From Pomacea canaliculata (taxonomy: Eukaryota > Mollusca > Gastropoda > Architaenioglossa > Ampullariidae), in contig NC_037592.1 in the NCBI RefSeq assembly GCF_003073045.1, forward strand, positions 6,003,924 to 6,067,923: DNA of 64,000 bases. Direction: 5' to 3'. Of this stretch, positions 37,085 to 50,368 are shown piece by piece. The notes beneath the pieces are model-generated. The model searched no databases. It saw nothing but the letters and a program-made list of their open reading frames with translations, and was not told the DNA's origin. The translations under genes and the position numbers were made by a program. Position 1 is the first letter of the stretch, and each line of letters starts with the position of its first letter.

Positions 37085-40000
37085 ATGCTTGCTGCTGAGT
37101 GCCGCATCACCATGACAATGTTGACAGCTATCGTGGCCTTCACCTGCACCTGGCTGTTTGCAAGTAAGCAAGACCTTTGTATTATTGACTAATGTCGGCT
37201 AAAACAGGTAGATACACCACTCAGAGCGGGTTCTAATAACATGGCGCACTTACAGAGAGGCGGTGGGGAGAATGACCTGCTGTTTTGTTTTGTTTTTTAA
37301 ATAAGGAGTGCTAGGAAGAATATCAGTTTGATAGAATAACATTTGGAGGACATATTTCGTCTGCTAGAAGGTTGACTTCACCACACTATAGCTTTTTAGT
37401 GCATGTATTAAAGGGAAACCCCATCATTCGAGGGCGCATTTGCAGTGACCAGATAGCTAACGGGAAAGTAGAGAGTGGTTGATGGGCGGGGTGCTGAGGA
37501 GGGGCTGCGATGGTAGATGGGGAATGGGCTGTGGAACAGTAGTAGAGCGGGCCACAAAAATGGTCTGTTTTTTTTTTTATGAATACTGGAAAATATCATT
37601 TTCACAGAAAGACATTTACACCTTTCCTCTACTTGTAAATTCACTTCACCACTTGATTTTCTCAGTTTATGTCTTTTAGTAAAGCTCCATTATCCGAGAG
37701 CTAAACGTCAGGTAAGTAGAGGGTGGGGAGAGAAGGGGAGGGGAGGCGTTGGTGAATGGGTATGCATGTGTATGCATGATTATTAATTTTTATTTGAAAA
37801 AAAAAAATTCAATTAGCCTCCGGCTCCCTTAATCTTTCCTCGTGGGAAAGGAAAATTAAAAATAAAATTAAGGAGGAAACTGCTCGTGTTTCTGTCACTT
37901 TTGGGTCAAACAGTCTGCCAGTCAAACTATCAAGGATGAACATGCGAGGGACGTTGGGACATATTTCTGCGCTTGAGAATAGTTAATGAAAGTAAAAAAT
38001 AAATTTAATAGTCGATGTTTTTTGTTTTTTGTTTTTTTGAAGGAACTTTTCTTTTTGTTTGTAGCACAAAGTATTTGAGAGTAATTTGAATCACACCCTA
38101 GGACTGAAAAAGGGAGAAATAAAGCACAAATCACTGATTTGCCTATATGGTTTGCCATTTCTTTTTGTTTTTTCTTCTTATCACTTCTTTCGTTTCTTTT
38201 TTACGTCTTTTTCATTACACACACACAACTAGCCAACAATTAGAAGATAGTGCGTGGGCTGAAAAAGATGGAAATTCACTCAAACCTAAATTAGGTTTTT
38301 TAAAGAAAAAAACCGGGTTTGCCTAAGAGTTTATGACCAAACCACACGCCAAGGATAGATAAAGAGAGCGCAGTAAGTGCACTTTTTGTAAAAAAAAACC
38401 CAAAAACAAAAAACAACAAAAAAAACCCCAAAAACATGTAGCTTCGCAAGTGTAGTCGCGTCCCAACCTTCATGTCCTTCCTGCTTGTCCCGACTGGATT
38501 ACTTCACATCTTTTCGTCCCTAACCGCCTACTTGACAAGCTTCAAAAGGATTAAACTAATCCAAAGGTGAAAGGCGGATCATGCTACACCCTCCACTGTA
38601 TCAGCTGCCCCCTCCCACTGACTACAAGATCGCAAAGTGTGTCGTCGTCTTCACGGACTTGTCAAACCTGTCTGACATATTGAAGTCGGTCTCTCCGATC
38701 TGCTTGACTTGCTCTCCTCCCCCGTGCCATGGATCTATCTATCTATCTATTCCTCTTTGTGCATCAGGTTGCACATAAGGCCTCAACCAGAGTCCGCCAC
38801 CGATGTCGATCGGCTGAAACACGCTCTAGGTGACCCCATGTCCAGCCCTTTCCTTTCATCTCCCTTTCCACTGTTCTTCTCCAAGTTTCCTTTGGGCGGC
38901 CTCGTTTTCTTCGGCCGTCTGGAGTCCATCGTGCCATGGATCAGACGGGAGAAATTCAGAACACTCTTTCTCAGGTCAAGCTGACTAGAATTTTCGTATA
39001 CTTTTTTTCCCCAAACTGTCAACTTTTGAATCCTTCAAGTCAGGCCTCAAGACCTTCCTCGTTGGAAAGTATCTTGCTTGACTAGTAGTACACTTCTGCT
39101 CTTTCCTTTTTTATTTATTTTTTGTTTGTTTGTTTGTTTGTTTGTTTGTTTGTTTGTTTGTTTGTTTGTTTGTTTGTTTGTTTGTTGTTGTTTGTTTGTT
39201 TGTTGTTGTTTTTTTTTTTTGCTATGTGCAAGTTTATGTTATCTTTTCGTTGAGGCTTACGATTTTGTTGGATTTTCTCTGAAGTTTCGTGTGCAACACA
39301 TTGAACTTGTGTCTATGTGGAAAAAAGCGCTTTGCGATTATAATTGTTCTTGTTGTTGCAAAAATGATAGTGTGAGATAATTTTCTTTTCAGATGCAGAC
39401 CCCAAACCATGTCCTCAAGCCTTTGACTGTATCAATTCACGGACTATTTGGTATCTCAGATTGTTTCTTCGAGATTTTATCCTTTTTTAAATCTTCAAGA
39501 CTAAATAAGTGATTGAAACACACAAGTCTTTATGCAATATTACAGTTTTATACTTGTATGTGTGCGCATATACTTGTACAGTAGATTATATTGGAATGAC
39601 AGTGAGTAGTCGTCCTTAGTTCTTAGTATTTACACACTGTAGTCCTCAAACACCTGTTCTCTCCCTTACGTATACATGCTCAACGATTCTTAAAAACAGC
39701 CATAGATATATATTGTCATTACTAGCATTAGCATGTGATAATATACATACAGACATATTATTGCTGTATCATTATATATATATCTCGAAAGTACACTATG
39801 TATTTGTACAAAACACACGAAGAAAGAAAGATTATCTACAATAGTATTGAAACCACAGGGGTGGGCAAAATATGACTGGCGGACATCTCAGGACTAGCCC
39901 TTCAGTAAAAATGTGAAGCGCACTTGTTTTCATTTTTTTTAAATTCAACCAATTTACAAGTTTAACAGTCTAGAAATCGTTAGTTCGTAACATTATAACA

Positions 40001-42537
40001 CAGACAAAGTACAAAATAACAAATGATAACAGCTGACATCTCTGATGGACATCGAGGCGGCGTCATTCAAAGGAAAGGCTGGATTTTAAAGTTTTCTTGT
40101 AAGAAAATTCAAACAGCTTTATATTACACAATAAATTCGGCGGGCGAACGCCTTTATGTATTCATTTGTTGTCCTTTCTGTTATCACCAGTAGTCACCTG
40201 TCCTAGGAGTTTGGTATTTTACCGCCCGCCTCATACCTTAGAATTTTGAGACAGCCCCGATAGACGAAAACTGTCCCACCCCTGATATAATTAGTTCAAC
40301 AACATGAAATGAAAATGCTTATCAACAAAGTACAAAGTATAAGTACATTTACAACAAAACTGATACCTTTATGTAGACTACACACAATGTGTATGTGTAT
40401 GTGTATGTGCAACACACAATACATATAATGAGGTAGAGCACACGCCACATAAAAGGTTGTGTATATAATGAGATTACCATGTGTACAATCTTTTTAGTCC
40501 ATCAAACACTACCTTCACCTGTCTGAGGAACCTGCGTGGAACTTGCGATGTGGACGAGAGCAAAGTGACCTTTAGTAGCATGCTGCCATATTCACAGAAA
40601 CTGTGTAATGGTAAGGGCAGTCACACTGGTTGTGCTTTAAATAATTCATTACAAAAAGTATTGCACTGTTTTTATCTATTAGTTTCCAATCAAAAAAAGA
40701 AAAAAAAAGACGTTAGAAGAGATAATGTTCCAGACGTAACATGTTAGACACATACACAACTGCAGCATCTACCAAACATAATAAACACTGTCAATGTTTT
40801 TTGGGGGTTTTTTTAGCATTTTTTTAAAAGATTCTGCAAGGTAAATGGATCGAAAAATCCTCGAAACGATACACTCCTGCAATAAAGAAACAGTTAAAGG
40901 ACGATGGAGGAACTGATTGATGAATTAATTGATTAACTGTCATCTTTCAAAGATTCTATTCCTGAGATTTCTCCGTGTGCAAACAACTTCGTGGACTGCG
41001 TTAAGGATAGCAAGCTATCTCAGATCTTGAGAGCAACTCCAGACGAACAGCAAGCAATGTCTGGTTTCTTGGTGTCATCCTACACCTACTGTAGGTAAGA
41101 CCTGATGACAGCATCGAGTGACCAAAAAACATTTATCACTTAAAAACATTTCAATCCCTTTTTTTCATTGGATGATATAATGTTTGAGGATGAACTACTT
41201 CTACCACAGTGTCACAGAGAATGTCACATTGTGTCAGTTTGTGTCACAGTTAGAAACTGTCACGAAGAATCTTACTATTTGATTATCTTCGTAAACTATG
41301 AAGCGCAATTTTTGAACAATATTGATATTATACGAGCACGTGTAGATGCACTGTAAAATAAAAAAGAAAAAAATTAGAGATGATTACAATGAATCTTACA
41401 ATGCAAGGTGGTAGCCTCTTGCTAAACACACTGGCGGCCATTTGTTACATGTGTCTGGCAAGGAGGAAGCCATGATGGCTACTAATAAACTGTTCCTACA
41501 CTTCCTCTTTATGTTTTTTTTTCTATTTTACTTATAAAAAGAAAAAAAGTCCTACAGTTATTAATGAAAATAATTGATTAGAGCTACTTGTTGGTTATGA
41601 AGTTTAAGACGGATGAAATGCAACGGATAATATAACTTTCGATTTTCCTCAGTACCTTTCGATATTTTGCTGCTTGTGCCATAAACGAGAAGCAGGCTGG
41701 ACGATGTACATTCTCCACAGTGTTTTCCAACTACCTTATCAATGCAAAACAGAGTCTGAACGATCTGTGTGGAAGCACTGGTATGTATTTCTTTATTCTT
41801 TCTTCGCCTTTTCTTTTTAAAGTCTGTCACTTGAGGCAACACACACTCACTATAACTACTACATATTGGTACCCCTGAGGTAGCGGGACCTGATCTGACT
41901 TGTTGAAAACAATAAACACTCGACCTTTCGTGTCACCTGAATTTGGTGAGTTTCTATCTCACCCGCACATTTAATAAGTTTTTGATACTTTGATAAAATC
42001 CGGACTTCCTCTCTCTCTCTCTCTCTCTCCCCCCCCCCCACCCACACACACACACACACTTGTTATTTGAAAAAGTATAACCACCAACCAACAGACTTCA
42101 TAGTGTATAACACGCTCAGTGAAATCAGTTATTTGTTTATGATGGTGGATAAAGATAGGCGATGAAAGTTTGATTATGGATAGAAATGATGAAGGATAGA
42201 GCAGGATTGCTGAAAATGCAGAATATGGCTTAAGGATAGTTAAAAATGAATGAAGGAAAGATGGTTACTTTATATTAATTATTTTATGTATGTTAATTTT
42301 CATGAGACTAGCTCATGTTTATAATTTTATGAGACAAGCTCATGTTTATTATTTTATTTTCTTATAAGTAAAACTCTCAGACACGAACTACTTTGTCACA
42401 TCTCAGTATATTCTATGATGTCCTTGTCTTGTCACTGATCTTGAAAACTGTGTATACCTGCTTCCTTTTCAGGTGGTCTCGTGGTGAACTCAGCTCTTAC
42501 TCTGATTGGTGCTGCCATCGCAAGTTTTGCAAAATAA
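37085..42537 (+). CDS. Copy D: two-module cysteine-rich secreted protein with GPI-like tail
   Basis: Exons 37085-37163, 39393-39450, 40498-40610, 40953-41094, 41653-41780 and 42473-42537 give 194 codons plus TAA. All phases and cysteines match copy C. The exon 2 loop (INSRTI) is unlike that of C or E, and the first C-x-C spacing in exon 4 is six residues rather than five. An NTT sequon is at the start of exon 3. Exon 6 lacks nine bases (three codons) right after the acceptor but keeps the hydrophobic tail GLVVNSALTLIGAAIASFAK. TATA promoter and AATAAA at the stop are present. The gene appears complete. Confidence 0.78.
38480..39360 (+). mobile_element. CR1/L2-like LINE 3' fragment, intron 1 of copy D
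   Basis: A readable piece, TDYKIAKCVVVF then LSDILKSVSP, matches the conserved 'Y-K-I-x-x-L-V-F ... YLSDLL' region near the end of CR1/L2-type reverse transcriptases. An extra GC-richer segment (about 38740-38940) and a (TTTG)n run (39121-39190) expand this copy. Confidence 0.6.
39121..39190 (+). repeat. (TTTG)n microsatellite
   Basis: About 17 TTTG units inside the LINE fragment. Confidence 0.9.
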
Positions 42538-43502
42538 ATCCCCAAAACTTAGAAAGTTTTATGATTTTCGATATATGATCTAAAAAGAAACTAAACAAGT
42601 TTTAATCATTGATATGTAGTCACTATAAGATTCGCTTTTCTTACAATCCTTTGTTTGTGTTAAGATACATTTCTTCAGCAACATGTTTAATGCTTTCCTT
42701 TTTTCAAGCACTGCCTGATGTGATGTAGTATTTGTAAATGTTTTGGGAATGATGTTAATCAGAATTAATTTTAATCCGAAATTTTAGCATAAAAGAGTGC
42801 TTTTATTTTATTTGCTTGATGTTTGGTCTTTGACAATAACTTACCGAATGTGTTGAGATTTATTAATTACATACTTGCTTATCTTGTTTCACACATCGTA
42901 TGTGTACTTATTGCCTTTATTTTATGTTTTGAACAAGCGAAGTTTGATACTGCTTTGACTTGTATTGCTCAACTTTTGAAGTGAACATTCACGGATGTGA
43001 ACTGAGTAAGGGAGGTAACTTCGCTCGTGGGTCACAGACAACTCTAGCTGAAAACTTTTGTTATCTACGTCAGCGAGAACATAAAAGAGCAGAACATTGT
43101 GTTTACTTCTTTCAAACAAACATGTACACGCTGAAACTCTCACTGCAGCTGCTTCATTCTGTTTTTTTTTTTAAATATAATTCAGTACAATTGTGAACCT
43201 CCATGTTATCTTCTTTCATGAAAATAATAAATATTCTTTGATTGAAGCAAGGTGTTGTTTACATTGTTCTATTGTCGATTATAATACTTTTTCCCGTTCT
43301 TTCTTATAAAAGCCACAAATCCTTTGAGTATGAGAGAGAGAGAGAGAGAGAGAGGAATGAAGGGAGGGAGAGGGGAATGAGTTAAACTTTGCATTTAATT
43401 AGTTAAACGGTCAATGAACGTTAAAGCTGAACACAACTTGGAAATATATATATAAAGAAACAGCTGAAAATATAAGGGAAAAAATCAGCTACATTGACTG
43501 AA

Positions 43503-43552
43503 CACTCACTTTTTCTGACTGATTCAGCCATCCTAAGCTTTGGAAAATAAAG
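43503..43552 (+). pseudogene. Tail-exon relic downstream of copy D
   Basis: actcactttttctgactgat through ggaaaataaagc matches exon 6 of copy G and the sequence after it (58033-58085). This is the end of an older, otherwise deleted family member. The same relic lies downstream of E. Confidence 0.55.
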
Positions 43553-43559
43553 CAACGAT

Positions 43560-44530
43560 AAAGTAGTCTGATCTTTGGTATTTAAATTGAGAAAAGCAAC
43601 TAAAAAAAAAATCTTGTTACTTGGATCAGTATTCTTCATACGACTCGGATGAAATCAAATTTTCTTATAAGCTTTCGTTTGCATGAGAACATATTTGTTT
43701 ACTGATATCTTCAATGCAGTTGGTACTGCTGATTTATGTTCTCTGAAAAAAAGCTGGTCACATAAAATTATGATGCCCAGAACCGATCAACTGAACGTTC
43801 ACAAATTTAATTCGCTCGAGTAAGAAATGGGAGATAACTGCGCTAGCCTTAAACAGAGCTGGAGTTGCGTACCATTGTACACTTAGGAAGAACAGGTTGG
43901 ACAAAAATGTTCTTTAAAGTACACACGGAAAATTTGTGTCACACTGAACTTTACTGCTTTAGTCACAGTCTGGTTCTCTCTCGTGAGCCGAGAGCAGCGA
44001 GTGTCGACTATGCGGACACACCTGTTTACGTAATACACACCCGCAAACCTTCTCAACAGAGAGGACTGACGATTCAGACACGCTGACGATGAGCTTCAGA
44101 GTCCCCTAACAACGGGGGCTGACTGGGTAGAATCTACCGGGTAGATGCACCTTGCTGACGACGATACTCTTCCACTCGTCTTTCCTTCTCTCGTTAATTC
44201 TTCCTCCTAGCTAATTCCTGAAATGCTTACTTTGCTAATGAATATTCGAATGGAACTTTATCACGTTTGCAGCAACAACAAAACTCTTTCCATTATCATA
44301 ACTTATACACACATGGTACATAATTTTACATCACCCTTCCACCGATATGTTAATAGCCAAAGCAAAAAAAAAAGAACAAAAAACAAAAAACAAAAAACAA
44401 AAACAAAACAAAACAACCAACAAACAAAAACACTGGTCTCATACCTTGACTAAAAAAGAAATTATTGCAATACCCCGATCTCTTCTACTCAAAATTTCTG
44501 CTTCGAAGACAGACGGGGGAATAACCAAAC
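43560..44530. repeat. Inter-copy spacer D-E
   Basis: Paralogous to 51350-52317. It contains one TTACGTAA palindrome (44026) and an A-rich run near 44362-44430; no genes are seen. Confidence 0.6.
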
Positions 44531-44649
44531 CAGAGAGGGTAGATATAGAGAGGCTGCACTCTGGTATCATCACGTTTCAAAGGGATTCAACTTTTCTTAA
44601 CAAGTAAGGACAAAGAAAAATTGCAGCCTCTCTATATCCACTCTCTGTG
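44531..44649. mobile_element. Short hAT-like MITE upstream of copy E
   Basis: Starts CAGAGAGGGTAGATATAG and ends with the inverse ctatatccactctctg, between two ACCAAAC words that would be the target duplication. Confidence 0.75.
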
Positions 44650-45059
44650 ACCAAACTCCGTCTTGTCCCCAATTACAGGGGTTCGAGGAACCGTTTGCTC
44701 ACTCGTGCAGGATTTTCTTGAAACGTCCTCACTCCCACGTATTACAACTAGTACACGGTGAAGGGGGATAATCTCTGCCTCCCAGTAGACAAAGGCGTCA
44801 ACCTCCCCCCCCCCATAACCCAAGGATCCTACCAGTAATATAGCATAACACTCCGTGGTTATACCTACCCTTCTCCGCACCCATCACCCAATCACAGGGT
44901 CTTGATAACTACCCTTTCCGTGGATGATCCAATCAGAAACGAACACGCTTTTGCACAAACATCAGTCCATGCACTGCACACGCCTACCCGGTCGAGTGCT
45001 TTCCAGGGTTAGCGGAACCGCGGTTTTTTGGGAAATCTGTTCTAATTGAAATCAGGGTG

Positions 45060-45067
45060 TATAAATA
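45060..45067 (+). promoter_or_regulatory. TATA box of copy E
   Basis: TATAAATA in the shared aatcagggtg context, about 230 bp before the start codon. Confidence 0.6.
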
Positions 45068-45287
45068 CTCGGGTACCCAGCGCACGGCTTGCATTCCCGG
45101 TCGAGCACCACAGGAAGAAACTTTTTCCTCTCATTCAACCTTCCATCTACTAGCCAACCTCTTTACCTTCAATCCAACCAGTTGAACTGATCAGCCAACT
45201 TGTTCAACCTATCAACCAATCAACCCGATCGGTCTCTGTTGGTGAGGAGAGTCGATTGTCGATGTTTGCTGCTGAGTCCCGCATCAC

Positions 45288-47662
45288 ATGACAATGTTGA
45301 CAGCTATCGTGGTCTTCACCTGCACCTGGCTGTTTGCAAGTAAGAAAGACCTTTGACTTTTTGACTTATGTCGGCTAAAACAGGTAAATACACCACACAG
45401 GGCAGGTTCTACTAACATGGCGCACTTACAGAGTGGTGGTGGGGAGAATGGCCTGCTGTTTTTTTTTAATGAGTACCTAAGTCCAAAGAAGAATAGCCGC
45501 AGTTGAAGTCAATGACAACAACACTGACACTACCAGGATGTAGATTTGATGATCCATAGTTTTGTACTTACGGTTGTGACTCACGGAATATTTTCAAGTA
45601 AATATTTAACTTTCTTATTTAATAATGAAATTTATTTTTATTGGTTCAATGAGTGTATTACGATAATTTTTTTAATCAAATTGTTATATTTGTTTGTTTA
45701 TTTGGACTTATTTCTATTATCTAAAAGTGCGTCTGTTTGCATACAGTGTGAACAGATAGCTTGTAGTTATTCTCTATTGACAGAATATTTAAAATTCGTT
45801 ATTAAGAGATAGTGCGCTATATACTTCTTTAGTTTTCTTCTGTATAGTTTTACATTATAGGCTATAAACTTCTCTAGTTTTCAACAAATTCTAGCGCTAG
45901 CTTTTGGAATGTGTTTGGGCATCACCTGGACACCATGATTTACTTTGTATTGTTAACTCCAAGAGTCTCTCTCCTACCGTCCGCCCACCTGTCAGATGAA
46001 ACTCTCCCATGAAAACATTCGGAAGGTGGCACTGATATGAGGGTGGTGTAGATGGTGGAAGCTGTTACAGCTTGAAGTTTAGACCAAAGAGCAAAATACG
46101 ACTAGAGGAAGGTGCTACAGATTTCTTGTCTACATCAGTGTTTAAGGGACGTGTAGCCATTAATAAAGCCTGTTAGCCGAGTGTTTGAAATCCCCAACTT
46201 TAAGTGGAGGTCTGATTTGGTAGCCATTCAGGTGTCAATGTGTACACCATGCCTGTCTGGAAATGAACAAAAAAAAAAAAAACATTTTCTCGACAAAAAT
46301 AATTTTTATAAAGCAAAGACGGAGAGGAAACTTTGTAAAATTCTTAGTTTCAATAAGTCAATCTTTGATACTTCTGGATTCTGACACTTCTGGTCGTAAT
46401 GAGTTCTTGTAGAAAACTACTTTTCTACTATTTTTAGCTGTAAACAGCGGTTTTACTTGTTGGTTCTTCTATAAGATTAGAAAGAGAAAAGAGAACGATT
46501 GAAAGCTTTTGCCCAGCTGCTAGTTGAAAAGGGTAGCGATAAATCTGTCACAGTAGGATCAGGTTATCAGGTCAGGACAAAGGAGCTTCAGTAAATTCCT
46601 TTCTTACTGTAACGGTCCAAAGGCTTCGGAGCGGTGACACTTGATAGTCTTCCGTAAAATGAGAAAGATACACAAGAGAAAGATTGAAAGGACTGAAGTC
46701 GGGTAGACTGAACAGTAAATACATGTCCATGGTCCTACATCCACGGTACCTGTATACATTTATTAATACGATCTATCTCTTTAATTTATTCATATTTCAT
46801 TATTACTGTTATTACCCTTTAGCTTGCATGGATGCAGATGGTTGCGTTAGTTGCGTTGTAAAGCTGAAAAAAAACATTTCATGGGGCAAGAGGATCTGTT
46901 ACAGTCTGCCTCTAGTCTTTATGAGGTCACAGTCACGGTTGGTGAGGTCTGGAGGCGGGAAGACAATTGAAAAAAAAAAACCTGAGAGGAAAAGCTTGTG
47001 TAGAAGGAAGAATGTTACACCTGGTGCACATTAAGTCAGGTTAAAATGTTCATTTGTCACCAAAAAAAATTCTCCTTTGCTGATCGACTGGCATTGTTTC
47101 TGGACTTTTCAAAAGACTGCTAAATGTTTTGACTGCACGTGAGCTCACGATAATAATGAATAGTAATATGTAAACCTATGTTTATTGTTTGAATTTTTAG
47201 TGACGAAAATGGAGTTAAGCCTACACATATAATTAGTATTTTTGTTCATAAATCGCTGACTTTTGAGGGAAGAAGTGGGGGGGGGACTTGTTCTTCGCAA
47301 ACCTCTCTGACATATTGAAGTCGGTCTCTCGAGTCTACTTGTGTTACCCTCCTCTCTGTGGCCTGGATCAGACGGGAGAAATTCAGAACACTTCTGTCTT
47401 TCTCAGGCCCAGCTGTCTATAAATTTTTTCAACTTTCTCTCCGAACTGTGTCTACTCTTGAAGCCTTCAAATCGGGCCTCAAGACCTTTCTCGTTGGGAA
47501 GTATCCTGCTTGACTAGTAGTACACTTCTGCTCTTTCCTCTGTTTTGCTATGTGCAAGTTTATGTTACCTTTCCGTTGAGGCTTACGATTTCGTTGGTTC
47601 TTCTATGATCTTTCGTGTGGAGAACATTGAACTCGTGACCATATGGAAAAAAGTCCTTTGCG

Positions 47663-47698
<36 letters not shown>

Positions 47699-50368
47699 GC
47701 TGTTGCTGTTGTTGTTGTTGTTGCAAAAATGATAGTGTGAGATTTTTTTTTTCAGATGCAGACCCCAAACCGTGTCCTCAAGCGATTGACTGTATGACGG
47801 CAGATCGTAATTGGTATCACAGATTCCTTCTTTGAGTTTTTATCCTCTTATTTCAATCCTTTTTACGGGCAATATTCAGGATTAAATTAGTCTTTATGCA
47901 ATATGATAGTTTTATGCTTGTATGTGTGCGCATACACTAGTACAGTAGATTATCTTGGAATCACAGTAGTTAATCGTTCTTAGATAGTTCTTATTAAAAA
48001 ATTTGAAGTGCAATTGTTTTCAATTTATTTTAAAATTCAACTTAGGTTAATTTTATTGAAATTTAATTTACAAGTTTAACAGTATAGCAATCGGTAGTTG
48101 GTAACATTATAACTACAAAGATAACTAATGATAACAGCTGACATCTCTGATGGGCATAGGGGAAGCGGCTTCTAAAGGAAAATCTGGTTTTAAAGTTTTA
48201 TTGTAAGAAAAGTATAAGTACATTTACAACATAATTTATACGTTTATCTAGACTACGCAGTGTGTATGTGTTTGTGTATCTGCAACAGTCCATGGGATTA
48301 GGTAGAGCACACGTCACATAGAAGGTTGTGTATAATGAGATTACCTTGTGTAAAATATTTTTAGTCCATCAAACGCTACCTTCACCTGTCTGAGCAACCT
48401 GCGTGGAACTTGCGATGTGGACGAGAGCAAAGTGACCTTTAGCGAACTGCTGCCCTATTCACAGAGAATGTGTAATGGTAAGGGCAGTCACACTGATTGT
48501 GCTTTAAATACGTTATTACAAAAAGTCATTGCACTGTTTTCCTCTAGTGGTTTCCACATTGAAAAAAATTGACGTAGAAGAGATAATGTTCCAGACGTAA
48601 CATGTTAAACACATGCACAACTGCAACATCTACCAAGCATAATAGACACTGTCAATCATTTTTTTAATCATTTTTTACAAGGTAAATGGATCGAAAAATA
48701 CTCGAAATGATACAGGTGAACATTCCTGCAATTAAAAAAAACAGTTAAAGGATAATGGTGGAACTGATTGATTAATAATTTATTGATTGATTGTCAGCTT
48801 TTATGGATCATCTTTCAGAGATTTTCCCGTGTGAAACCTTGGGTGCTTGCAATGAGGATATAAAACTAACTCAAATCATGGGCGCGTCTCCAGAGGAACA
48901 GAGAGCGATGTCTGGACTCTTGGTGTCATCCGACACCTTCTGTAGGTAAGACCTGACGGCAGCATCGAGTATTCAATAAACATTTATTACTTCAAAATAG
49001 CTCAATCGCTTCTTTTCATGTGACGATAAAATGTTGATGGATGAATGTCTTCTACTACAGTGTCACAGAGAATGTCACACTGTGTCAGTTTGTGTCACAG
49101 TTAAAAACTTTCACGAGGAATCTCACTATCTGATTTTTTTTCCCCACAAAACTTTGATGCGTAACTTGTGTACAAAATTAATATTATACGAGCACATGTA
49201 GATATATACACTGTAAATTAAAAAAGAAAAGTATCAGAGATGATCACTAGCAGATGATCTGTGTATATCAACTCCTTCAGGCTAAATCTTTACAATGAAA
49301 TGGGGTAGGCTCGTGCTACCACACTGGCGGCCATTTGTTACATGTGTCTGACAAGGAGGCAGCCATGATGGCTATTAATAAACTGTTCTTACGCTCCCTC
49401 TTTATGTTTTCTTTTCTATTTTACTTTTAAAAAGAAAAAAGTCCTACAGGTATTACTGAAATGAATTGATTAGTGCTACTTATTTGGTGTGAAGTATAAG
49501 ATGGAAGAAATATAAAGGAAAATAGAACTTTTGATTTTCCTCAGCTTTTTTCATGATTTGGCCGCTTGTGTCATAAACGAGAAGGAAGCTGGACAATGTA
49601 TATTTTCCACAAACTTTTTTAACTACATAATGGATGCAAAACAGAATCTGACCGAGCTGTGTGGAAGCACTGGTATGTATTTCTCTATTCTTTCTTCGAT
49701 CGCCTTTTCTTTTTAAATTCTGTCATGTGAAGCAGCACACACTCACTATAACTACTACATATCGGTACCCCTGAGGTAGCGGAGCCTGATCTGACTTGTT
49801 GAAAACTATAAACACTCTACCTTTCGTGTCACCTGAATTTAGTGAGTTTCCGTCTAACCCGCAAATTTAATAAGTTTTGGATACTCTAATAAAATCCGGA
49901 CTCTCTCTCTCTCTACACACACACACACTTGTTATTGGAAAAAATATAACCAGCCACCAACAAACTTAGTGCAAAACACTCTCTGTGAACTCAGTTCCTT
50001 ATTTATGATGATGGATAAAGATAGGTTTGATTATAGATAGAAATGATGAAGCATCGAGGAGGATTGCTGAAAATGAAGACATGGATTGGGATGATTAAAA
50101 ATGAATGAAGGAAAGATGGTTGATTTATTTTTTCTTTATTTATGTCAATTTGCATGAGACTAACTCATGTTTATTATTTTATTTTCAAGTAAAACTCTCA
50201 GACACGATGTTAAAATAGCTTTGTCACATCTCAGTATATTCTATATGTCCTTGTCACTGATCTTGTAAACTGTGTATACCTGCTTCCTTTTCAGGGTCTG
50301 TAGCTGGTCTCGTGGTGAACACAGCTCTTACTCTGATTGGTGCTGCCATCGCAAGTTTTGCAAAATAA
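45288..50368 (+). CDS. Copy E: two-module cysteine-rich secreted protein with GPI-like tail
   Basis: Exons 45288-45339, 47756-47813, 48365-48477, 48819-48945, 49545-49672 and 50295-50368 give 183 codons plus TAA. The ATG used by other copies (here 45262) is out of frame after loss of one base and makes a nine-codon uORF whose TGA overlaps the ATG at 45288. I therefore start at 45288, which still gives the whole hydrophobic signal core. Exon 4 has two in-frame acceptors: 48819, or 48798 for seven more residues. The loop in exon 2 is MTADRN. An NAT sequon starts exon 3. The tail is GLVVNTALTLIGAAIASFAK. All cysteines are kept, and the stop lies in AATAAA. Confidence 0.75.
47300..47727 (+). mobile_element. 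CR1/L2-like LINE 3' fragment with (TTG)n tail, intron 1 of copy E
   Basis: The clearest of the shared fragments: FKSGLKTFLVGKY in frame near 47470-47510, a common reverse-transcriptase C-terminus, then a run of TTG/TGC ending about 30 bp before exon 2. Confidence 0.6.

Noticed and set aside
47545..47835. Poly-Cys frame of 96 codons reading into exon 2 of copy E
   Set aside because: It is the LINE fragment and its TTG tail in an accidental frame. Exon 2 proper begins at 47756 after an AG acceptor.
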